Source: an uncultured Lachnospiraceae bacterium (GTDB taxonomy: Bacteria; Bacillota; Clostridia; Lachnospirales; Lachnospiraceae). Taken from it: a stretch of DNA of 64,000 nt. The DNA lies in contig CAJUES010000010.1 of assembly GCA_910585765.1 (NCBI GenBank), positions 1 to 64,000 of the forward strand. Reading direction: 5' to 3'. The position numbers were made by a program, and so were the translations under genes. Each line of letters opens with the position of its first letter. Position 1 is the stretch's first letter. The notes beneath the pieces were generated by a model that made no database searches, was not told the origin of the DNA, and was given only the letters and a program-made list of their open reading frames with translations. This document shows, piece by piece, positions 35,559 through 44,406 of the stretch.

Positions 35559-36464
35559 TCACACCACTGTGCCGATCAGGTCACTCAGGTTCCCGATCGC
35601 ATACTGGCGCATATATTCCTCGATGCCTTTCACGATCTCTGCCGTCGTGTACGGATTGACAAAGTTCATCGCACCGACAGCGACACCTGTGGCGCCCGCG
35701 AGCATGAACTCGATCGCATCCTCGGCGTTTGCAATGCCGCCCATGCCAATGATCGGTATCTTGACAGCGTTTGCCGCCTGATACACCATGCGCACCGCGA
35801 CGGGTTTGATCGCGGGGCCTGAAAGTCCTCCTGTTTTGTTCGCCAGTGCGAACGTTCTTTTATGGACATCGATCTTCATACCTGTGATGGTATTGATGAG
35901 TGAGATCGCATCGCTTCCTGCCGCCTCCGCCGCTTTTGCCATCTCCGTGATATCCGTTACATTCGGCGAGAGCTTCATGATGATCGGCTGCCTTGCCTTT
36001 GCCTTGATCTCTCTCGTGATGTCAAACAGGCATTTGGGATCCTGTCCGAAAGCAATGCCGCCGTGCTTCACATTCGGGCAGGACACATTGATCTCGAGCA
36101 TGTCCACCGGCTGATCTGCCAGCTTTTCCACTACCTCGACGTAGTCTGACGCAGAGCGCCCGCAGACATTGACGATGATCCTGGTGTCATACTGTCTCAA
36201 AAACGGGATATCCCGCTCGATAAACACGTCTATTCCGGGGTTCTGCAGCCCGATCGCATTGAGCATGCCCCCGTATGTCTCCTGCACGCGCGGCGTCGGA
36301 TTCCCCTCCCACGGCACATTCGCAACTCCTTTTGTCACGACTGCGCCGAGGCTGTTCAGATCGACAAATTCAGCGTACTCCATGCCGGAGCCAAATGTCC
36401 CCGACGCTGTCATCACTGGATTTTTGAATGATACGCCCGCTATCGTTATTTTTGTGTTCAACAT
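35559..36464 (-). CDS. pyrD: Dihydroorotate dehydrogenase, catalytic subunit (class 1B)
   Basis: 301 residues from the ATG at 36464, with TAGGAGGCGTTAG upstream. It oxidises dihydroorotate to orotate in pyrimidine synthesis. Opening ITIAGVSFKNPVMTASGTFG binds FMN; the catalytic base cysteine is in EINVSCPNVKHGG; SLINTITGMKIDV and IIGMGGIANAEDAIEFMLAG complete the FMN phosphate site. The class 1B form needs the PyrK subunit, whose gene lies 58 bases upstream on the same strand. Confidence 0.95.
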   Translation of the reverse strand: MLNTKITIAGVSFKNPVMTASGTFGSGMEYAEFVDLNSLGAVVTKGVANVPWEGNPTPRVQETYGGMLNAIGLQNPGIDVFIERDIPFLRQYDTRIIVNVCGRSASDYVEVVEKLADQPVDMLEINVSCPNVKHGGIAFGQDPKCLFDITREIKAKARQPIIMKLSPNVTDITEMAKAAEAAGSDAISLINTITGMKIDVHKRTFALANKTGGLSGPAIKPVAVRMVYQAANAVKIPIIGMGGIANAEDAIEFMLAGATGVAVGAMNFVNPYTTAEIVKGIEEYMRQYAIGNLSDLIGTVV

Positions 36465-36522
36465 TCTAACGCCTCCTATTTTCGTGTCCGCATCCGTTCC
36501 TTTAGAGCGTGTACCTGTCTCT

Positions 36523-37305
36523 CTATATCTCCACATCCGCTGCCCGGTAGACCGGACCGTCTGTGCAGATCCTCGCATTGTTCACATGGGAGTGATGGTC
36601 GACTTCCCTCGTCCGCACGACGCAGCCAAGACACGCGCCGACACCGCACGCCATCCGCTCCTCCAGCGAGATATACGCCTCAATGCCGCTCCGTGCCGCG
36701 AACTGCTTGATCGCACGAAGCATCGGCATCGGGCCGCATGCAAAGATCACATCCGCCGTCAGTCCCTCCGCCTCGATGACATCCATGACATTTCCCTTCG
36801 TGCCGACACTGCCGTCCTCCGTCGCGACATGTACCGGCGCATACTTTGCCAGATCCTCCGCCAGGAAAAGCTCCTTGTCCCGATAACCGACGATCACATC
36901 CACGGATGCGGCATTCCTGATCTTACTGGCAAGCAGGAGCATCGGCGGAATACCGATACCGCCGCCCATCAAAAAGACGCGCTTTCCCTCAGCAGCCGCG
37001 AGCGGGAACCCGTTTCCGAGCGTTCCGAGTATGTCCACGCGGTGCCCTGTCTTGTATCCCGAGAACTCTGCAGTCCCTTTCCCCGCGACGCGGTAGACGA
37101 TGCGCAGCCTGTCATTGGCGGTGTCTGTGTCGCAGATGCTGATCGGACGCGGCAGAAGCGCCGACCTGTCCTGTGTATACACACTGATAAACTGTCCCGG
37201 CTTTGCCTGCCGCGCAAGTTTTGTGCTGATCCACATGTCATAGATCCCCGGTGCGATCTGCTGCTGCCTGTACACCCTGGCAGCCTCTTTCCATTTCTGT
37301 TCCAT
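36523..37305 (-). CDS. pyrK: Dihydroorotate dehydrogenase, electron-transfer subunit
   Basis: 260 residues. Passes electrons from PyrD to NAD. The FAD part includes LLPRPISICD and YRVAGKGT. The NAD part has VFLMGGGIGIPPMLLLA and IFACGPMPMLRA. The 2Fe-2S cluster cysteines lie in ACGVGACLGC with a further Cys near ARICTDG. AAAGGAGATGGTGAT precedes the ATG. It is the first gene of a two-gene pyrK-pyrD operon; the other pyr genes are not in the window. Confidence 0.95.
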   Translation of the reverse strand: MEQKWKEAARVYRQQQIAPGIYDMWISTKLARQAKPGQFISVYTQDRSALLPRPISICDTDTANDRLRIVYRVAGKGTAEFSGYKTGHRVDILGTLGNGFPLAAAEGKRVFLMGGGIGIPPMLLLASKIRNAASVDVIVGYRDKELFLAEDLAKYAPVHVATEDGSVGTKGNVMDVIEAEGLTADVIFACGPMPMLRAIKQFAARSGIEAYISLEERMACGVGACLGCVVRTREVDHHSHVNNARICTDGPVYRAADVEI

Positions 37306-37378
37306 ATCACCATCTCCTTTGGCATTATCAATATTGCATTACACTTATCATATCATAAATCTGAAACTTATCAACACA

Positions 37379-37480
37379 TTGCGCAAAACTTGTTGCCGTT
37401 TGCGTTACCGTTCACGCCCCGCCTTATCTCGACAGCACTGTAACCATTGCAGGCGCAAACGGCAGACGTTTTGCACACAA
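37379..37480. repeat. Inverted-repeat element between pyrKD and transketolase genes
   Basis: The left arm (37379-37404) GCGCAAAACTTG then TTGCCGTTTGCG pairs with the right arm (37454-37480), whose reverse complement includes GCAAAACGTC and TGCCGTTTGCG, an 11-base perfect core. About 100 bases in total, non-coding. It resembles a small mobile element; no other copy was noticed. Confidence 0.65.
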
Positions 37481-37549
37481 CATGCTTCAATGCAGGCATG
37501 TTGCGCATGTTTTTCACTGTTTTAGTGGCAGCGGAACCATAACCCGCTT

Positions 37550-37598
37550 GCGCCTGTTACTGTCCGCCAATCAACGGGAGACGGACAGTAACAGGCGC
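37550..37598. repeat. Perfect 17-bp inverted repeat with an alternative stem
   Basis: GCGCCTGTTACTGTCCG and its exact reverse complement are separated by 15 bases. The right arm can instead pair with ACGCCTGT at 37611-37619 (ACAGGCGCCATC with GATGACGCCTGT), so two exclusive hairpins are possible. It lies 40 bases after the transketolase stop codon and may act as its terminator, although no U-run follows. Confidence 0.7.
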
Positions 37599-37637
37599 CA
37601 TCGCATAGATGACGCCTGTCCAAACGATCCTATAAAA

Positions 37638-38579
37638 TTACGCCAGGAATGTCTTTACCTGCTCATACACGCCCTTCGCGTCGAGCTTATACTTCTCAAC
37701 CAGCGCTGCCGCAGAACCGGATTCGCCAAACACATCCTGCATGCCGATCTTGCACACAGGTGTCGGATGCGACTTGCAGAGCGCATCGCACACCGCACTG
37801 CCCAGTCCGCCGATCACGGAATGCTCCTCGGCGGTCACGACCTTGCCGGTCTTCTTCGCAGAGTTGATGATGATCTCCTCATCAAGCGGCTTGATCGTAC
37901 AAATGTTGATCACCTCTGCACTGATCCCGTCCTTCTCGAGCATCTCGGCTGCGCCGAGTGCGGAATCCACACAGATACCTGTCGCCACGATGGTGACATC
38001 CGTGCCCTCTCTCACGACAGTTCCCTTTCCGATCTCAAACTTATAATCCGGTCTGTCGTTGATCACAGGAACCGCCGCGCGTCCAAAACGTATGTATACG
38101 GGTCCTTCGTACGCTACCGCCGCGCGCACTGCCGCCTTTGCCTCTACATCATCAGCCGGACACATAACAACCATGCCCGGAATCGTGCGCATCAGGGCGA
38201 TATCCTCATTGCACTGGTGGGATGCGCCGTCCTCTCCGACGGTGATACCTGCATGTGTCGCGCCGATCTTGACATTCAGATGCGGATATCCGATGGAGTT
38301 TCTGACCTGCTCAAACGCACGTCCCGCAGCAAACATTGCAAACGAACTCATAAACGGGATCTTGCCAGCCAGCGACAGTCCGGCAGCCACACCCGCCATG
38401 TTGCACTCCGCGATCCCGCAGTCGATATGTCTCTCCGGAAATGCTTTCTTGAACACGCCCGTCTTGGTCGCTGCCGCAAGGTCAGCGTCAAGAACGACTA
38501 TATCCGGATTCTCTTTTCCTATTTCGACGAGAGCATTGCCGTAGCTCTCCCTTGTTGCTATTTTTTTGATATCTGCCAT
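37638..38579 (-). CDS. Transketolase, C-terminal subunit
   Basis: 313 residues forming the pyrimidine-binding and C-terminal halves of a split transketolase. Recognisable are ATRESYGNALVEIGKENPDI, the central DCGIAECNMAGVAAGLSLAG with the catalytic Glu, and GEDGASHQCNEDIALMRTIPG. The C-terminal domain has VVTAEEHSVIGGLGSAVCD. With the N-terminal subunit it transfers two-carbon units in the non-oxidative pentose phosphate pathway. AGGGAGATAAAA precedes the ATG; the partner gene ends 20 bases upstream. Confidence 0.92.
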   Translation of the reverse strand: MADIKKIATRESYGNALVEIGKENPDIVVLDADLAAATKTGVFKKAFPERHIDCGIAECNMAGVAAGLSLAGKIPFMSSFAMFAAGRAFEQVRNSIGYPHLNVKIGATHAGITVGEDGASHQCNEDIALMRTIPGMVVMCPADDVEAKAAVRAAVAYEGPVYIRFGRAAVPVINDRPDYKFEIGKGTVVREGTDVTIVATGICVDSALGAAEMLEKDGISAEVINICTIKPLDEEIIINSAKKTGKVVTAEEHSVIGGLGSAVCDALCKSHPTPVCKIGMQDVFGESGSAAALVEKYKLDAKGVYEQVKTFLA

Positions 38580-38598
38580 TTTTATCTCCCTTCCGCGC

Positions 38599-39432
38599 CT
38601 ACGCCAGCTGCTGTGCGATCTTCTCTAAATCTGCCATCGCCACTGCGTACTCTTCATCATTTGGCGCCTTGCCATGCCAATCTACGTTTCCTTCCATGAA
38701 CGATACGCCCTTGCCCTTCAATGAATGGGCGATGATCGCCGTCGGCATGCCCTTCGTCTCCCGCGCCTCCTTAAACGCTGCGCGGATCTTGTCAAAATCA
38801 TGCGCGTCGTCGAGATCGATCACATGGAAATTGAATGCCTCAAACTTCTTATCGATCGGGTATGGTGAGCATACATCCTCGATCCTGCCGTCAATCTGCA
38901 GCCCGTTGTTATCCACGATCACGCAGAGATTGTCAAGCTTTCTGTGTCCTGCGAACATGGAAGCCTCCCAGACCTGTCCCTCCTCGATCTCGCCGTCCCC
39001 GAGCAGTGTGTACACTCTGTAGTCCGCACCTGACATCTTTGCGCCGAGCGCCATGCCGCACGCCACAGATATCCCCTGCCCGAGCGATCCCGAGGACATG
39101 TCTACACCCGGCACATGCTGCATACAGGGATGTCCCTGCAGATAGGAGCCAAGCTTTCTCAAAGTCACCAGATCCTCAACCGGGAAATAACCGCGGTTTG
39201 CGAGCGTCGAGTACAATCCCGGCGCCGTGTGTCCCTTCGAGAGCACGAAGCGGTCCCTGTCACCCTTCCCGGGATCTTTCGGATCGATGTTCATCTCCTC
39301 AAAATAAAGATACGTATAGATATCTGCCGCCGATAACGATCCGCCCGGATGTCCTGCCTTCGCCGCATGAACACCTGTGACGATACCCTTACGAACTTCA
39401 TTTGCCATTTTTTGAAGCTCCAAATTTGTCAT
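38599..39432 (-). CDS. Transketolase, N-terminal (TPP-binding) subunit
   Basis: 277 residues from the ATG at 39432 with GGAGG 8 bases upstream. The thiamine diphosphate site is clear: GHPGGSLSAADIYTYLYF, SKGHTAPGLY, and the GDG...N motif in LLGDGEIEEGQVWEA and VDNNGLQIDG. The end SLKGKGVSFMEGNVDWHGK matches the family. The split arrangement is common in Clostridia and Archaea. Together with AraD and the kinase upstream it connects pentose phosphate to glycolysis. Confidence 0.92.
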   Translation of the reverse strand: MTNLELQKMANEVRKGIVTGVHAAKAGHPGGSLSAADIYTYLYFEEMNIDPKDPGKGDRDRFVLSKGHTAPGLYSTLANRGYFPVEDLVTLRKLGSYLQGHPCMQHVPGVDMSSGSLGQGISVACGMALGAKMSGADYRVYTLLGDGEIEEGQVWEASMFAGHRKLDNLCVIVDNNGLQIDGRIEDVCSPYPIDKKFEAFNFHVIDLDDAHDFDKIRAAFKEARETKGMPTAIIAHSLKGKGVSFMEGNVDWHGKAPNDEEYAVAMADLEKIAQQLA

Positions 39433-39733
39433 TGTTTTTTCCTCCATTAAAATAAACTAATTAAAAATTTGTACGATCACTGTCCTGCATACCAAAGAAG
39501 CCTTCGATACCAAAATGTCTTCACACATATTAAAATACCATAAAACAGATTGTCCGTAAATGCATAAAATGAAAATAATCCGAATCCCCGATCCGACAGT
39601 GGTCCGATGCGTACATGAACAGAGTCTCCCCCCGCATGGTAAAGTCCGCAGGCATCCCACACATCGGCCAATCCAAAGCGTATATGATTAGAGCCTACCA
39701 TCAGATCCGTGTCACAGTTTGTGGGATGCGCGT
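39433..39733. other. Intergenic region before the transketolase genes
   Basis: 301 bases between araD and the transketolase genes. An open frame on the minus strand (to 39701) has no ribosome site or recognised motif. A weak promoter-like TTTACG, 17 bases, TATTTT lies near 39540 on the minus strand. No terminator is evident after araD, so transcripts may run through. Otherwise nothing identifiable. Confidence 0.4.
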
Positions 39734-40429
39734 CTACTCTACTTTGTTCCCATAGTACGCATTTGCGCCGTGCTTCCTGTAATAGTGCTTATCCTGGATG
39801 CGCTGCGGTGCCGGCTCCACGTCTCTGTTGAGCTGCTCCGTAAACAATGCCATCTTCGCAACCTCCTCGAGAACGACCGCATTGTGCACAGCCTCACTCG
39901 CATCCTTTCCCCACGCGAATGGACCGTGATTCTTGCAGAGCACTGCCGGAACTGCCATGACCTCCTTGTCTTTGAAGGTTTCTATGATGAGTGCCCCTGT
40001 GTTCTTCTCATAGCCGTCGTCGATCTCCTCCTGCGTGAGCACGCGCGCACACGGGATCTCCCCGTACATATAATCCGCATGCGTCGTTCCGTAGCACGGG
40101 ATGCTTCTTCCCGACTGTGCCCAGCTCGTCGCGTAGGTGCTGTGGGTATGTACGATACCGCCGATCTCCGGAAACGCCTTGTAGAGCTCCAAATGCGTCG
40201 GCGTGTCGGAAGACGGGTTGTATCTTCCCTCCACCTTGTTTCCGTCCAGATCCATCACCACCATGTCCTCCGGCTTTAACAGGTCGTAATCAACACCGCT
40301 CGGCTTGATGACAAACAGACCGCTCTCTCTGTCGATCGCACTCACATTGCCCCATGTAAAGGTGACAAGCCCATACTTGGGCAGTTCCATATTTGCCTCG
40401 TATACTTTCTTCTTTAATTCCTCTAACAT
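39734..40429 (-). CDS. araD: L-ribulose-5-phosphate 4-epimerase
   Basis: 231 residues, the same length as E. coli AraD, from the ATG at 40429 with GGAGG 8 bases upstream. It converts L-ribulose 5-phosphate to D-xylulose 5-phosphate. Aldolase class II fold: LVTFTWGNVSAIDRESGLFV and IKPSGVDYDLL bind phosphate; zinc ligands lie in VHTHSTYATSWAQSG and a later His. The end HYYRKHGANAYYGNK is typical of the family. It follows the FGGY kinase by 116 bases, making an L-arabinose-type pathway likely. The isomerase araA is not in the window. Confidence 0.92.
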   Translation of the reverse strand: MLEELKKKVYEANMELPKYGLVTFTWGNVSAIDRESGLFVIKPSGVDYDLLKPEDMVVMDLDGNKVEGRYNPSSDTPTHLELYKAFPEIGGIVHTHSTYATSWAQSGRSIPCYGTTHADYMYGEIPCARVLTQEEIDDGYEKNTGALIIETFKDKEVMAVPAVLCKNHGPFAWGKDASEAVHNAVVLEEVAKMALFTEQLNRDVEPAPQRIQDKHYYRKHGANAYYGNKVE

Positions 40430-40545
40430 CTCATGTTCCTCCATTCCAACAGGCTGATATCGTCCCGGAAAAATGCCTGCCTCCGGCATTTTCCGACATA
40501 GGCTGAGTCTTTCAAACCGGCATCCCCGCCGTCCTAAAAGTCCTT

Positions 40546-42141
40546 TCACATGCTGTCAACCGCCGCGCGCTCGATCGCAAGCCCTTTCTTATAGCGCTCG
40601 ATAAATGTCTCAAACCCTGCCACATCGCTCGCATCGGGCGCCATGCGCACAGACTCCTCGCCTGCAAACACTTTATGGCTCAGATAATCGCTGAGTGTCT
40701 CATCCGCACCCTTTTTCACCATATAGTTCGCAAGGACCGCGATACCCCATGCGCCGCCTTCACCCGCAGTCTTCATAACGGACACCGGAACGTTGACCGC
40801 CGCCGCAACGATCTTCTGTCCAACACCCTCTGTCTTGAACAGCCCGCCATGACCGAGAAGCTCGTCGAGCGTCACATTCTCCTGCTTAAACAGGATGTCC
40901 ATGCCAATCTTGATGGCGCCAAGTGCCGTGAACAGGTTCACGCGCATAAAATTCGCCAGATTGAACTTCGCGTCCGGCGTCCGCACAAAGAGCGGTCTGC
41001 CCTCCTCAAACCCTGTCACATGCTCGCCGGAGAAGTAACCGTACGCCAGGAGTCCGCCGCAGTCCGCATCGCCCTCGAGCGCCTTCCTGTAGAGCGTTCC
41101 ATAGAGCTCGTTCATGTCAACCTTCTGTCCCATCGTCTCCTGGAATTCCCTGAACAGGTTCACCCACGCATTCAGGTCGGAAGTACAGTTGTTGCAGTGG
41201 ACCATCGCCACCAGGCTGCCGTCGGGCGTCGTCACCAGATCCAGCTCATCGTAGGATTTCGACAGGTCTTTCTCGAGAACTGCCATCGCAAACACAGAGG
41301 TGCCTGCCGATATGTTGCCCGTGCGCTGTGCCACACTGTTTGTCGCAACCATGCCTGTGCCGGCATCGCCCTCCGGAGGACACATCGCGATACCCGCCTG
41401 CAGTGTGCCCGTCACGTCGAGGAGCTTTGCGCCCGCCTCCGACAAAGTGCCCGCCCTGTCTCCGGAAACCAGCACTTCCGGCATGATATCCGCAAGCTTC
41501 CACGGGAAGTTTTTGTCTGCGACAAGCTCGTCAAACTGTCTGATCATCCGCTCGTTAAAGCGCTTTGTTCCGATATCGATCGGAAACATACCGGACGCCT
41601 CACCGACGCCGAGCACCTTCTCACCGCTCAGCTGCCAGTGGATATAGCCGGCAAGAGTTGTGAAGAAATCAACGTCTCCAACGTGCTCCTCACCGTTGAG
41701 GATCGCCTGATACAGATGCGCAATGCTCCATCTCTGCGGGATGTGATAGTTGAAGAGCGCCGTGAGCTTCTCACTCGCCTCCTGCGTGATCGTGTTTCTC
41801 CACGTCCTGAAAGGCACCAAAAGCTCCCCTGCCTTGTCAAATGCCATATATCCGTGCATCATGGCGCTGAACCCGAGGGAACCGAGCGTCCTGATCTGCG
41901 TGCCGTACTTCTCCTGCACAGACTTCGCCAGATCCTGATAGCAGTCCTGAAGCCCCTTCCATATCGCATCGAGACTGTAGGTCCAGATATTGTTCACCAG
42001 CTGATTCTCCCAGTCATGGTTTCCGATGGCAAGCACCTCGTGTTCCTCATCGATCAATACCGCCTTGATCCTGGTCGAACCAAACTCAATACCAAGTGCA
42101 GTCCTGCCAGTCTCAATCGCATTTTTTGCATCAAGTCCCAT
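40546..42141 (-). CDS. FGGY-family carbohydrate kinase, probable L-ribulokinase
   Basis: 531 residues from the ATG at 42141 with AGGAGGG 10 bases upstream. The N-terminal FGGY domain has LGIEFGSTRIKAVLIDE, the phosphate-1 motif, and GFSAMMHGYMAFD; the C-terminal domain has GTGMVATNSVAQRTGNISAG and GEGGAWGIAVLANY for ATP binding. The length and the neighbouring araD point to ribulokinase, but xylulokinase-like substrates cannot be excluded from sequence. First gene of the kinase-araD-transketolase row, with a promoter at 42232-42260. Confidence 0.85.
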   Translation of the reverse strand: MGLDAKNAIETGRTALGIEFGSTRIKAVLIDEEHEVLAIGNHDWENQLVNNIWTYSLDAIWKGLQDCYQDLAKSVQEKYGTQIRTLGSLGFSAMMHGYMAFDKAGELLVPFRTWRNTITQEASEKLTALFNYHIPQRWSIAHLYQAILNGEEHVGDVDFFTTLAGYIHWQLSGEKVLGVGEASGMFPIDIGTKRFNERMIRQFDELVADKNFPWKLADIMPEVLVSGDRAGTLSEAGAKLLDVTGTLQAGIAMCPPEGDAGTGMVATNSVAQRTGNISAGTSVFAMAVLEKDLSKSYDELDLVTTPDGSLVAMVHCNNCTSDLNAWVNLFREFQETMGQKVDMNELYGTLYRKALEGDADCGGLLAYGYFSGEHVTGFEEGRPLFVRTPDAKFNLANFMRVNLFTALGAIKIGMDILFKQENVTLDELLGHGGLFKTEGVGQKIVAAAVNVPVSVMKTAGEGGAWGIAVLANYMVKKGADETLSDYLSHKVFAGEESVRMAPDASDVAGFETFIERYKKGLAIERAAVDSM

Positions 42142-42231
42142 AAATTTGTACCCTCCTGTTTTCGATAACATTATTAAACCGCTTTGTGACAATTCTATAT
42201 CCAGACTGCGGCAACACTTCCATATATCGTC

Positions 42232-42260
42232 ATTATAACAATTAGGCTGCCGTATTGCAA
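42232..42260 (-). promoter_or_regulatory. Sigma-A promoter of the pentose-use genes
   Basis: On the minus strand TTGCAA (42260-42255), a 17-base spacer and TATAAT (42237-42232), about 90 bases before the kinase start. The region upstream to 42364 is AT-rich and contains a CCGTTG/CAACGG hairpin (near 42344) that may end the FHA-gene transcript. Confidence 0.65.
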
Positions 42261-42364
42261 GCTTATTGTTTATTCAATTTTAAAATATTTTAGTCAAACA
42301 AAAAGTCATAATGATCCAATATGAACATATCATCCGTTGCTATGATCAACGGGTGGACGATACA

Positions 42365-43900
42365 CTAACAATACGTAAAGCACGTTCTTCCAAACCGTAG
42401 TTTGTCGCCGGGCTCCAGCGCCACCGCCTGGTTCACTTCCAGGAGTACTCCGTTTCTCACGGTCCCGTTCGTCGAGTTGAGATCGCGGACGTAGACTCTC
42501 CCGTCGCGCTCCTCAAAGCGCGCGTGCATTTTACTGACAGCCGCGTCATCGATCACAAAATCCGACACATTCGCGAGCTTTCCGACCGTCATGGGAAGCC
42601 TGTCGAGAGAGAGACTGACTTCCCTCCCGTTCATGCGTCCGCACAGCAGGCGCTCCTCCACGATCCCCTCCCCCAAATACACGGTCTCACCGCAGGCGCT
42701 CCGTGCCGGATGGCTTTCACCGGTTCCTGCACTGCCCGCCGCCCGAAGGATGCCGCCGTGCCGATCCGCCTCCTGCCGGCAGCTCTCCCTCTGGCTGCCA
42801 GAGGATCTGCCGTCGTCAGGAGCACTTCCGGCAGCCGTATAAAATATGCAGTCATCGCTGTCTTCGTCCTCATCCGGCTGCTCCCTTGTTCTGTCCTGCC
42901 GCCTTTTTTTGACATAACACGAAAAAAATAATACGGCTGCCGCGATCGCCATCCCCGCCGCACAGTACAGGTACAGCTCACTGTTCCCCCCAAGTGTAAA
43001 GGAATGTATCAGACGCGCGCCCAGTATGATCGCACCGGAGCGCAATGACACAAAGATGCAGAAGATCCCGCCGATCAAATCCCCGATCTTCCTCGTTTTC
43101 TCCGCGTGATCTGCCCGCACCGCCGCACCCGCTTCCTCCTCAAAGGAGTACCCCGCATAGGGATCCGGTGTCCTAGCAGTGTCGTCTATTTCAGCCTGTC
43201 CGCCGGATCTTCCATGCCCGTCCGCCCTGCAGATATTGTATTCGTCAGCATCTTCGGCATCTGACACATACCCTGTTGGCTCCGGACGGCTTTGCGCGGC
43301 ATCGTTTTCCCTGTGTGCGAGATCGGCAATGACATGTCCCATCATATTTCTGATCTCGCTGATAACGTAATTGGGATTCCTGGTATAGCGATAGATCTGA
43401 TAGCCGAGCATCACCGCGCACTCGTCTGTGTGATCGATCCTGGTGAGCAGCTGGTCGATAAATTCCATGAAGGAGATCCGCACGTCCCCCTCATAGTGCG
43501 GGTAGCACACAAAATACGGTTCCATCCGTTCCACATCAATATAGATCAGTTCCGGTCTTATGATGATCTGTGTCCCATCCAGCAGATATTCCTCCAGCCT
43601 GTCAAAAAGATCCACACAGCCTGTCATCAGATGCCTCAGCCCGTCATATCGAATTTCCGATTTGTCATAAAGCCTGTCCAGCGACTGCAGAGAATTGATC
43701 TCATAATAATACCTGCTCTCCCCGTTGATCAGCCTGTGTGTGACGGGCAAAAGCCCCGGAATACGGTTCTCCAGCAGCATCTTCGTCCGATAATCCCCGC
43801 GTTGGTCCCCATCCTTCCCAAAAAAACTGCACTGACTCAATATCATATAATTGTGATTCATGCTCCTCTCGAAGCTGATCTCAGGCATATTTTCTCTCAT
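42365..43900 (-). CDS. FHA-domain protein with DUF6382-like N-terminus, end of tad locus
   Basis: 511 residues from the ATG at 43900 with TGGAGGAGTGGC upstream. The N-terminal 180 residues (FERSMNHNYMILSQC, YYYEINSLQSLDRLYDK, IDQLLTRIDH) match the DUF6382 type found before FHA domains in Clostridia. An acidic linker and two membrane helices (IIGGIFCIFVSLRSGAII-like, and LYLYCAAGMAIAAAVLFFSC) follow. The C-terminal 100 residues are FHA: PMTVGKLANVSDFVIDD, SKMHARFEERDGRVYVRDL and NSTNGTVRNG. FHA domains bind phosphothreonine, so the Tad apparatus may be under Ser/Thr kinase control. Confidence 0.82.
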   Translation of the reverse strand: MRENMPEISFERSMNHNYMILSQCSFFGKDGDQRGDYRTKMLLENRIPGLLPVTHRLINGESRYYYEINSLQSLDRLYDKSEIRYDGLRHLMTGCVDLFDRLEEYLLDGTQIIIRPELIYIDVERMEPYFVCYPHYEGDVRISFMEFIDQLLTRIDHTDECAVMLGYQIYRYTRNPNYVISEIRNMMGHVIADLAHRENDAAQSRPEPTGYVSDAEDADEYNICRADGHGRSGGQAEIDDTARTPDPYAGYSFEEEAGAAVRADHAEKTRKIGDLIGGIFCIFVSLRSGAIILGARLIHSFTLGGNSELYLYCAAGMAIAAAVLFFSCYVKKRRQDRTREQPDEDEDSDDCIFYTAAGSAPDDGRSSGSQRESCRQEADRHGGILRAAGSAGTGESHPARSACGETVYLGEGIVEERLLCGRMNGREVSLSLDRLPMTVGKLANVSDFVIDDAAVSKMHARFEERDGRVYVRDLNSTNGTVRNGVLLEVNQAVALEPGDKLRFGRTCFTYC

Positions 43901-43938
43901 GCCACTCCTCCAAGTCCCTTCAAACCATAGCGCATTTC

Positions 43939-44406
43939 CTATTTCTCCGCAATCAGCCTGTTTAATATCCTGCAGTCGCGGACCGTCCTCGACGGTCTGA
44001 GGCGCTTTGCACTCCTGCTGATATCCAGTGTCATGTCGATCCCTGACACATACTCTCCAAGCCATGTGACGAGCGGCATATCGACGCCGCAGTGATATGT
44101 TACGGTCACGCTTCCCGCGTCAACTGCCACATCATAGCTAAGATCCCGTATGGCAAACAGCTTTCCCTCGACAAGTCCCGCTGCAGCCGCGCGCGCTGCC
44201 GTCTCCGCCTCAGCAGCCGTCCTGAAATGACTGCTCGTCCCCCGCATTGCCGCCTCGTATGCACTGTGCTCCATGACGCACCTGTCGTAGCTGTAAAATG
44301 CCAGAAAGATCATCATCACGGTAAAAAGCATCGCCACAGGCAGGATCAATGCTGCCTCCACCGTGAAATACGCCGCCTCACACTGCCTTCTCAAAGCATC
44401 ACACAT
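43939..44406 (-). CDS. TadE-like pseudopilin
   Basis: 155 residues from the ATG at 44406, which overlaps the peptidase gene by 16 bases. A class III prepilin-like N-terminus: a short basic leader and then AAYFTVEAALILPVAML with Glu near +5 of the hydrophobic stretch. The C-terminal part is small and polar (LSYDVAVDAGSVTVTYHCGV, ISRSAKRLRPSRTVRDC). TadE-type pseudopilins are minor components of Flp pili. The Tad context makes the call firm. Confidence 0.8.
   Translation of the reverse strand: MCDALRRQCEAAYFTVEAALILPVAMLFTVMMIFLAFYSYDRCVMEHSAYEAAMRGTSSHFRTAAEAETAARAAAAGLVEGKLFAIRDLSYDVAVDAGSVTVTYHCGVDMPLVTWLGEYVSGIDMTLDISRSAKRLRPSRTVRDCRILNRLIAEK

Noticed and set aside
40675..42168. Very long open frame (nearly 500 codons) antisense to the FGGY kinase
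   Set aside because: His/Arg-rich composition without motifs; it is the mirror of a strongly biased real gene. Similar mirrors lie antisense to ileS (17348-18442), the hybrid kinase (30134-31276) and pectinesterase (33688-35055).
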